Shown piece after piece: positions 58,353-64,000 of a DNA stretch of 64,000 nucleotides (its first letter is position 1; each line of letters starts with the position of its first letter). The stretch spans positions 62,001 to 126,000 of the forward strand of contig NZ_JAHKPJ010000025.1 of the NCBI RefSeq assembly GCF_018860345.1. The letters are read 5' to 3'. This stretch comes from Psychrosphaera sp. F3M07 (GTDB lineage Bacteria > Pseudomonadota > Gammaproteobacteria > Enterobacterales > Alteromonadaceae). The notes below the pieces were generated by a model, which was given only the letters and a program-made list of their open reading frames with translations, was not told the DNA's origin and searched no databases. Both the position numbers and the translations under genes were made by a program.

Positions 58353-59516
58353 ATGAACGTACAATGGCAAATAATCGACAAGCAATATGACTTGTTTCGT
58401 TACCCTAAAGGGCAACATGACAAATCTTTACAAGCTTGGGATAGCGCTGATGAGTTAGTGGTAGAACATTTACTCACCAATAATGAAATAAACAAAGACT
58501 CTTTGCTTATTTTAAATGATAACTTTGGCGCTTTAGCTATAGGCCTAAATAGTTTATCGCCTACCATAGCGACGGACTCTTATATTAGTCAACAAGCCAT
58601 TTTACAAAACTGTGAAGCAAATGAGCTTAATGCTCCAAAACTGTTAGACAGTCTGACACCTTTACCAGAATCGAATACCATAGTGATAAAGCTAACTAAA
58701 AACATGGGTTTTTTAGAGCATCAACTTGGGCAGATAAACCAACTAAACAATGAATGCCAAATAATCGCTACGGGTAAAACAACGTTAGTCACAAAAAATG
58801 TATTAGCGTTATTTGAAAAGTATTTGTCGGATGTAACGACGAGCCTTGCAAAGAAAAAAAGCCGTTTGATATTCGCCAAACACGATAACAAAAAACAGGT
58901 TCCTGCTAGTAAGTACCCAGTCTCAGTTACATGGCCAGAAAAATCACTAAACGTAGTTTCACACGCTAATGTGTACAGCAAAGATCAAATTGATATTGGT
59001 GGTCGATTCTTAGCTGAAAACTTACCAGAGTTAACTGCAGAGCAAACTGTTGTAGATTTAGGGTGTGGCAACGGTCTTATTGGCTTGTCATGTTTGCATC
59101 AAATGCAAGAACGCAACAAGTCTATTAAAGTTAAGTTCCTTGATGAATCATTTATGGCGATTGATTCTGCCAGGCTTAATGTCGCTGAACAGTTTGAAGC
59201 TCAATTAGAACAGTGTGAATTTATTGCTACCGATTGTTTAACGGGTGAAGAAGAACAATCTATAGATTTAATTTTATGTAATCCTCCGTTTCATCAACAA
59301 AACACTATTACTGAACACATTGCATTACAAATGTTCACTCAAGCCAAAGAAGTACTTAAAGATGGCGGTAAAATATTCGTTGTAGCAAATAACCACTTAC
59401 ATCATTCATATCATTTGAAAAATATCTTTGGTGGATTTAAAGTGCATAGAAAAAATAATAAGTTCACCATATATAAGTGCACAAATCATTTACAAGCAAA
59501 ACCAGAAGCGAAATAA
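58353..59516 (+). CDS. rlmG: 23S rRNA (guanine-1835-N2)-methyltransferase
   Basis: A 387-residue two-domain methyltransferase: a degenerate N-terminal copy followed by the AdoMet domain with VVDLGCGNGLIG (about residue 230) and catalytic NPPFHQQ (about 310). RlmG methylates G1835 of 23S rRNA. It is followed by the YajG-like gene with only two bases in between, an arrangement shared with related marine bacteria. The length is near the usual 378. Confidence 0.93.
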   Translation: MNVQWQIIDKQYDLFRYPKGQHDKSLQAWDSADELVVEHLLTNNEINKDSLLILNDNFGALAIGLNSLSPTIATDSYISQQAILQNCEANELNAPKLLDSLTPLPESNTIVIKLTKNMGFLEHQLGQINQLNNECQIIATGKTTLVTKNVLALFEKYLSDVTTSLAKKKSRLIFAKHDNKKQVPASKYPVSVTWPEKSLNVVSHANVYSKDQIDIGGRFLAENLPELTAEQTVVDLGCGNGLIGLSCLHQMQERNKSIKVKFLDESFMAIDSARLNVAEQFEAQLEQCEFIATDCLTGEEEQSIDLILCNPPFHQQNTITEHIALQMFTQAKEVLKDGGKIFVVANNHLHHSYHLKNIFGGFKVHRKNNKFTIYKCTNHLQAKPEAK

Positions 59517-59518
59517 TT

Positions 59519-60046
59519 ATGTTGAAGAAAATACTTATACTTGCAGTTATTACAGGCCTTTATGCTTGTGCTAATAACAAAGCGAAACCTGTTGTGATAG
59601 CCCCAGAACAGACCATTAATAAGCAATATATGAGTGTTAAGGCCGTTGAATTTAATGATCAACGGAAAAACAAAGCGCTCGCAGTCATTAATGGGAAAAG
59701 TTTACCTTTAACTAAAGACCTACCTGCGACAATGAAAGAATGGTTAACCAACTCAATTGAAGTTAACCAATACGGCACAAAGGTATTGACCGTTAACTTA
59801 CTTTCATTCGGTAGCTTCATTAAACAAGAAACCATGTCTTTTAGTATGGAATCTGTACTTGAGTGGCAGTTAAAGCTTGAATCTAAAAAAGGCAGCTGGA
59901 CAAAATCTTATCAAACTACAATGACAGAAGAAGGGCCACTGTCGGCTGATAATACCATCGTTGAACGTCACCTGAATCAACTAACAACCGTATTATTAGA
60001 GCAAAGCTTAAACGACCCTGAGTTCAACCAAGCTATTTTCAAATAG
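59519..60046 (+). CDS. YajG-like lipoprotein
   Basis: A 175-residue outer-membrane-type lipoprotein from ATG 59519. The signal MLKKILILAVITGLYAC ends with the lipobox Cys17. A longer frame into rlmG exists, but it would bury the signal sequence. The rest matches the YajG family pattern by position and composition. The function of YajG is unknown; in E. coli it neighbours bolA and ampG. Here bolA and an AmpG-like permease are within 5 kb, strengthening the call. Confidence 0.85.
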   Translation: MLKKILILAVITGLYACANNKAKPVVIAPEQTINKQYMSVKAVEFNDQRKNKALAVINGKSLPLTKDLPATMKEWLTNSIEVNQYGTKVLTVNLLSFGSFIKQETMSFSMESVLEWQLKLESKKGSWTKSYQTTMTEEGPLSADNTIVERHLNQLTTVLLEQSLNDPEFNQAIFK

Positions 60047-60094
60047 CTTGGCAAGCTTCACTTTTTGGTAAATATTGACCACTGGTTTATTAAT

Positions 60095-60691
60095 ATGACA
60101 CGTTATTTAATTATTATAGTTTTATCTTTGCTTTCGTTAAATGGCGTTGCAGCAGTTCAACCTAAAGGCCAGTACATACAACCTAACAACTTATTCCCTA
60201 AGGTTTTATTTACCACCTCATTAGGCAATTTCACTGTTGAATTAGATAGAATGAAAGCGCCTATTACGGTAGACAACTTCCTTAGTTATGTTGACGCAAA
60301 ACGTTACGAAAACACACTTTTTCACAGATTAGAACATGACTTTGTATTACAAGGTGGTGGTTTTACTACCGAAATGGAAAGCGTTGAAGAGTTTCCAGCC
60401 ATAGTAAATGAATCTGGCAATGGTCTTAAAAATGACCAATACACCATTGCTATGGCCCGTCAATATAGTCCGCATTCAGGTACTAGCCAGTTTTTTTTCA
60501 ATCTTGCCGACAATGACAGTTTAAATCCAGGTAGAAATTGGGGTTACACTGTTTTTGGTTACATCACAGAAGGCGAAGATGTATTTGCAAAACTTGAAGG
60601 GATTGAAACAGATATCTCCCCTGAACTAGGCTGGCCTAGCTTTCCCAATAAAAAAATCATTATTATTAAAGTAGAAATATTGGCCGAATAA
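60095..60691 (+). CDS. Periplasmic cyclophilin-type peptidyl-prolyl isomerase
   Basis: A 198-residue enzyme from ATG 60095 with signal peptide MTRYLIIIVLSLLSLNGVAA; an in-frame start ten codons upstream would mask it. The cyclophilin core is clear: FHRLEHDFVLQGGGF (catalytic Arg) and SGTSQFFFNLADN. It speeds folding of exported proteins. It sits 48 bases after the YajG-like gene. A PpiA-type assignment is likely. Confidence 0.92.
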   Translation: MTRYLIIIVLSLLSLNGVAAVQPKGQYIQPNNLFPKVLFTTSLGNFTVELDRMKAPITVDNFLSYVDAKRYENTLFHRLEHDFVLQGGGFTTEMESVEEFPAIVNESGNGLKNDQYTIAMARQYSPHSGTSQFFFNLADNDSLNPGRNWGYTVFGYITEGEDVFAKLEGIETDISPELGWPSFPNKKIIIIKVEILAE

Positions 60692-60787
60692 TTATCCGCT
60701 ACTATAATAGAAATTAACGTATGTAGGACTCCAGTCGACATGCAGAAATGTTTTTCCCTTTAATTATAATAACTCGAGGGAGGGAGT

Positions 60788-61111
60788 GTGGTAGAAGCGC
60801 AACGTTTTATTGATACAAAAGCATTTCAACTCACCAATTATGCAGACGCTTTAGTAGCCGGAATTATTCCGCCAATCGAAGTTGATTTGTATTGTTGGGA
60901 TACGATAGAAGAATGGTCTCAGTTTAAGTCGCCAACTTTTAAAGTATCACCCACAGAAAGTGCATTTTGGTATTTGTTACACCAAATCACCTTCTGGAAC
61001 CCAAAAGAGATCAGAACGTGTCCAATACTCAAATCAGAGGTTGATTCTTGTATCGACTTTCTACGAGGTGATGGCATGTATCCAGACTTTTGTTCTGGAG
61101 TTAGACCTTAA
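60788..61111 (+). CDS. Conserved-looking hypothetical protein
   Basis: A 107-residue soluble protein starting at GTG 60788, which has an excellent ribosome site (GAGGGAGGGA). It is rich in Trp, Phe and Pro: LYCWDTIEEWSQFKSPTF, FWYLLHQITFWNPKEI. It may be a small cytoplasmic binding protein. I recognise no family. It lies between the cyclophilin gene and an AmpG-like permease and ends in a strong terminator, hence is probably a separate unit. Confidence 0.7.
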   Translation: MVEAQRFIDTKAFQLTNYADALVAGIIPPIEVDLYCWDTIEEWSQFKSPTFKVSPTESAFWYLLHQITFWNPKEIRTCPILKSEVDSCIDFLRGDGMYPDFCSGVRP

Positions 61112-61140
61112 CACTTGACCTCTAGTGAAATGTTATAAAC

Positions 61141-61176
61141 AATCGGCCTTTAGTTTCTTAACAGGCCGATTTTTTT
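61141..61176 (+). terminator. Intrinsic terminator
   Basis: AATCGGCC and GGCCGATT pair around a 15-base loop, followed by a T run (TTTTTTTG). It ends the transcript of the small hypothetical gene. The only candidate start codon of the next gene lies at its edge (61175). Confidence 0.88.
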
Positions 61177-62506
61177 GTCTATAATTTCTCTTAAATCTTC
61201 ATTTATTGCTAGCTTTTCTGTTTACGCTGAGCGAAATGTCATACGTTTATTCTTGTTAGGTTTTTCTGCAGGTTTACCCATTTTATTAGTTTTCTCAAGT
61301 TTATCCTTTTGGCTCAGGGAAGCTGGCGTGGACCGTTCTACCATAGGCTATATGAGCTGGGTAGCATTAGCCTATGGTTTTAAGTGGATATGGTCACCGG
61401 CAATCGACAAAATCCCAGTACCGATACTTAGTGCCATTTTAGGCCGCCGTCGAAGCTGGCTGTTTCTCACACAGTTATGTCTAATTATTAGTATCTGTGC
61501 CATGGCTCTGATCGATCCACAAGTGGACTTATATTTAGTACCAATTGCTGCATTAGCTGTAGCATTTTTTTCAGCTACGCAAGATATTGTCATTGACGCC
61601 TTTAGGATTGAATCTGGCAACAATAAACAACAGGCCGCTATGGCAGCCACCTACCAAATTGGATACCGCCTAGCCATGATTGTTGCCTCAGCCGGTGTCC
61701 TCTTGCTTGCTTCAGCTTTCGAAAGTACAGACGGTTATGATTATTTAGCATGGCAAAAAGCATATTTAACCATGGCAATACTTATGTTGGTGGGTTTACT
61801 TACAACTCTATTTTCACCTGAACCAGAAAGTTCGGTAGTTAACGACGACGTTAAGTTTAATAAGGATAAAAAAACCTCCTTTATAGGATCACTTCACAAT
61901 GCGTACATCACACCATTATTAGAAATAGTTTCTCGATATAAATGGCATGCATTAGTTTTAATTATTTTAATAGCCACATACCGGGTCTCCGATATTGTGA
62001 TGGGCGTAATGGCAAATGTATTCTACGTTGATATGGGATATACAAAATCCGACATTGCCATAGCATCCAAAACTTACGGGCTCATACTGACGCTTACAGG
62101 AGCTTTATTAGCGGGTGGTTTAGTGAACAAATATGGTGTTTTAAAAATACTGTTCATTGGCTCAATTTTATCAGCACTGACGAACATACTCTTTATAGCC
62201 TTATCTCAATCCGACCATAACCTAACTTTATTGTATACTGTTATCTCCATTGACAATTTAAGTGCTGGACTAGCCACGACGGCCTTTATTGCGTTTCTTT
62301 CATCTTTGGCATCAAAAGAGTTCACGGCAACGCAGTATGCTTTTTTAAGTTCTGCGATGTTATTGTTCCCTAAGTTTCTTGGAGGCTTTTCAGGCGTGTG
62401 GTTAGAGTCTCTTGGTTATACTTACTTCTTCACTATGACAGCGTTATTAGGGATACCAACCGCCCTTGCAATTTTATATTTGATGAAACAAAAATGGCAC
62501 GCCTAG
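61175..62506 (+). CDS. AmpG-like major facilitator permease
   Basis: A membrane protein of up to 443 residues with 12 helices. RLFLLGFSAGLPILLVFSSLSFWLREAGV, GFKWIWSPAIDKIPVP and GRRRSWL follow the AmpG pattern, a permease importing anhydro-muropeptides for recycling by AmpD-type enzymes. The start is unclear: no ATG or GTG is in frame before the first helix, and TTG 61175 lies in the tail of the preceding terminator, without a ribosome site. ATT-type starts or a damaged 5' end are possible. The proximity of ampD in this window is suggestive but distant (55 kb). Confidence 0.8.
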   Translation: MSIISLKSSFIASFSVYAERNVIRLFLLGFSAGLPILLVFSSLSFWLREAGVDRSTIGYMSWVALAYGFKWIWSPAIDKIPVPILSAILGRRRSWLFLTQLCLIISICAMALIDPQVDLYLVPIAALAVAFFSATQDIVIDAFRIESGNNKQQAAMAATYQIGYRLAMIVASAGVLLLASAFESTDGYDYLAWQKAYLTMAILMLVGLLTTLFSPEPESSVVNDDVKFNKDKKTSFIGSLHNAYITPLLEIVSRYKWHALVLIILIATYRVSDIVMGVMANVFYVDMGYTKSDIAIASKTYGLILTLTGALLAGGLVNKYGVLKILFIGSILSALTNILFIALSQSDHNLTLLYTVISIDNLSAGLATTAFIAFLSSLASKEFTATQYAFLSSAMLLFPKFLGGFSGVWLESLGYTYFFTMTALLGIPTALAILYLMKQKWHA

Positions 62507-62515
62507 CGTGCCATT
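62491..62515. terminator. Hairpin over the AmpG-like stop codon
   Basis: AATGGCACGC and GCGTGCCATT form a ten-base perfect stem with a five-base or shorter loop including the TAG stop. It is followed by a weak AT-rich run (ATAAAATTG). It may end transcripts from both convergent genes. Confidence 0.6.
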
Positions 62516-62538
62516 ATAAAATTGCAAAATGCCATCGA

Positions 62539-62775
62539 TTAATTTGATATAAGGTTTAAACCTTCAAATGGATCAACTTCTAAAGCTTTGCAATAACGCA
62601 AATATTCTACGATATCTAAACGGCGCTCTTGATTTTCAACTTTTCCAATAAACGAATGAGGAGTGCCAATGATCAGAGAAAGTGTTCTCATTGTATGACC
62701 TTTTTCTTTTCGCTTTTCTTTTAGCCAAGCCGTTAATACTTTATTTTCTTCAGACGAGACAGATTTGCCCATCAT
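62539..62775 (-). CDS. XRE-family helix-turn-helix regulator
   Basis: A 78-residue protein starting at ATG 62775, with GGGAG eight bases upstream (a TTG five codons further would hide this site). The HTH reads LKEKRKEKGHTMRTLSLIIGTPHSFIGKVENQERR. Such small single-domain regulators are common in this order; the target is unknown. It is convergent with the AmpG-like gene. Confidence 0.8.
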   Translation of the reverse strand: MMGKSVSSEENKVLTAWLKEKRKEKGHTMRTLSLIIGTPHSFIGKVENQERRLDIVEYLRYCKALEVDPFEGLNLISN

Positions 62776-62987
62776 AGTAGTTACTCCCAAGTTACAACTC
62801 CCAATATGCTAGTTTTTTGAACTAGTACGACTTTTTTAACATAACCTGTTTAAAAGTTATAGGCAGGAATGTTAGAAGTTTCGATTTTCACCTCCTATCT
62901 TGCGTATAAAACGAATTTACATTTCTCATAGCGAACATAGTCAGTCTCCGATATGATAAAACTATCTTGTAAATTTGTTGAGTTCAT

Positions 62988-63161
62988 ATGATTAAGTTTT
63001 TCTTCCTTATCCCTACCTTGTTATGTATTGGTTGGTTTTTATATTTACACCAAAATAATTGGACCATTGAAGAAGGTAAAAAAGGGTTTATTTACATCAT
63101 TGGGTTATCTTTGGTGGTTATAATATTTTATAGCTTAATGTACCTACTTAATCATAGTTGA
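62988..63161 (+). CDS. Small two-helix membrane protein
   Basis: A 57-residue frame starting MIKFFFLIPTLLCIGWFLYLHQNNW and ending MYLLNHS. Two hydrophobic helices (about 3-20 and 34-53) are separated by a short polar turn (NNWTIEEGKKG), a plausible inner-membrane hairpin. The ribosome site is weak (GAG). It stands alone between the XRE gene and sspB. It is too short for homology by eye, but composition suggests it is real. Confidence 0.55.
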   Translation: MIKFFFLIPTLLCIGWFLYLHQNNWTIEEGKKGFIYIIGLSLVVIIFYSLMYLLNHS

Positions 63162-63277
63162 CATTAACTTTTTTTAGTAAGAGTTTGTACATAAAATAGG
63201 AATTATTTTATCAGATATTATTTTTAGTTCGGGACAAATTCGTTGTTAGCAACCCACTCTTGATAATGAGCTAAAAC

Positions 63278-63312
63278 AAAAAAATCCGCCATCTAATGAT
63301 GTCGGATTTTTT
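63278..63312 (-). terminator. Intrinsic terminator of sspA-sspB
   Basis: AAAAATCCG..ATC and GAT..CGGATTTTT form a stem with a two-base internal mismatch and a TAAT loop, with T/A runs on both sides. It lies 22 bases after the sspB stop codon. Confidence 0.85.
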
Positions 63313-63333
63313 TAATACTCTACAGAAATTACG

Positions 63334-63786
63334 TTATTTCACGATAGATAGGTGTGAGCCTTTTTTTGGTTTTTTGTCATCTTTTGAGACATCCACCTTT
63401 GGTTCCTCTATATCAGATTCTACCGCTGAAATGTGAGGTGTATTATCATCGTCTAAATCAACATCTTCCAACTCAAACTCTTCTGGTGGGAACATAGTAC
63501 CAGCACCATTTTCACGAGCATATATCGCACTAATTGCATAAATCGGGATATACACTTCAAATGGTACACCACCAAATCGTGCAGAGAATGTAATTTGTTG
63601 TTTATCCATTTGAAACATTTGCACTGCCGATGGACTGATGTTTAATACAACTTGCCCATCTTTTACTGTTTGTTGTGGCACTGCAACATGAGGCATGTCA
63701 GCTTCTACAACTATGTATGGTGTACATTCGTTATCTAAGATCCAATCGTAAAACGCCTTTAATAAATAAGGGCGATTAGAACTCAT
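63334..63786 (-). CDS. sspB: ClpXP protease specificity-enhancing factor SspB
   Basis: A 150-residue adaptor that hands ssrA-tagged proteins to ClpXP. RPYLLKAFYDWILDNECTPYIVV is the usual start of the binding domain; the acidic linker and the C-terminal ClpX-binding tail (GSHLSIVK) are present. I use ATG 63786 (AGAGAC seven bases before); ATGs 6 and 18 codons upstream are open but less fitting. It follows sspA by 25 bases, the standard pair. Confidence 0.94.
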   Translation of the reverse strand: MSSNRPYLLKAFYDWILDNECTPYIVVEADMPHVAVPQQTVKDGQVVLNISPSAVQMFQMDKQQITFSARFGGVPFEVYIPIYAISAIYARENGAGTMFPPEEFELEDVDLDDDNTPHISAVESDIEEPKVDVSKDDKKPKKGSHLSIVK

Positions 63787-63811
63787 GTTAATCGTCTCTG
63801 ACATAATATAC

Positions 63812-64000
63812 TTAGTATGTTGCGTGGATATCTTTCTCAAGGTCAGTTAATGACGCTTGGAATGATTCACGTTCAAATACACGTAACATGTATGTTTTTA
63901 TTTCTTTAGAAGCTGCACCATCTAGCTCGATACCCCAAGCAGGTAAACGCCATAACAGTGGAGCTAAATAACAATCTACTAAGCTAAACTCATCACTCAT
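63812..64000 (-). CDS. sspA: Stringent starvation protein A, C-terminal part
   Basis: Only the last 62 codons lie in the window; the gene continues past the right edge. MSDEFSLVDCYLAPLLWRLP followed by ERESFQASLT is the typical C-terminal end of SspA, a glutathione-transferase-fold protein binding RNA polymerase under starvation. It is upstream of sspB in the same operon. The rest of the protein cannot be assessed. Confidence 0.93.
   Translation of the reverse strand: MSDEFSLVDCYLAPLLWRLPAWGIELDGAASKEIKTYMLRVFERESFQASLTDLEKDIHATY

Overview
The window looks like chromosomal DNA of a marine gammaproteobacterium of the order Alteromonadales (Colwellia/Pseudoalteromonas-like). The evidence is AT-rich DNA, the ampD-ampE-pdhR-aceE-aceF neighbourhood, a full sodium-pumping NADH dehydrogenase operon (nqrABCDEF-apbE-nqrM) beside an NhaD-type antiporter, FabV, a TRAP transporter, the bolA/rlmG/yajG neighbourhood and sspAB. 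The genus cannot be fixed from this sequence alone.

Layout. Positions 1-11 kb are core genes on the minus strand: pyruvate dehydrogenase (aceF, aceE) with its regulator PdhR, cell-wall recycling (ampE, ampD), a large hybrid sensor kinase overlapping ampD, a periplasmic metallo-beta-lactamase-fold hydrolase and an M17 aminopeptidase. Positions 11-40 kb are an accessory region. It opens with a dinB gene that has lost its 5' end and first catalytic motif, then a decayed type I methyltransferase (hsdM). Next come small regulators, an SF2 helicase with unknown small partners, toxin-antitoxin remnants, an SOS-controlled umuDC pair, a HEPN-domain protein and a small tyrosine recombinase. Two mobile elements follow. 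The first (22057-27750) is a decayed Tn7-like transposon: both ends carry TnsB-site-like repeats, only the first 97 codons of tnsA survive next to an IS3-family insertion, and the cargo is an AraC regulator with an SDR/EthD/DsbA-type operon. Its tips lie inside 170-bp near-identical inverted repeats that also include flanking DNA. The second (30175-38432) is an integrative element with the four-gene order of the strand-biased circularizing elements known from Vibrio (intA-tfp-intB-srap). It carries an intact dinB and is bounded by two 27-bp direct repeats (24/27 identical), each containing a perfect LexA-type palindrome.

Positions 40-64 kb return to core functions: a periplasmic binding protein, an amidohydrolase, sodium bioenergetics (nhaD, nqr operon), fabV, a TRAP transporter, bolA, an AlkB-like dioxygenase, rlmG, a YajG-like lipoprotein, a cyclophilin, an AmpG-like permease and sspB/sspA.

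How it fits together. Three translesion-polymerase loci lie in about 20 kb: a truncated dinB, umuDC and an element-borne dinB. Both intact loci have perfect CTGT-N8-ACAG boxes. The most interesting hypothesis is that the second element uses an SOS box as its attachment site, so that its polymerase (and perhaps its recombinase operon) falls under LexA control, while the neighbouring dinB has decayed. These are inferences from sequence; no searches were run.
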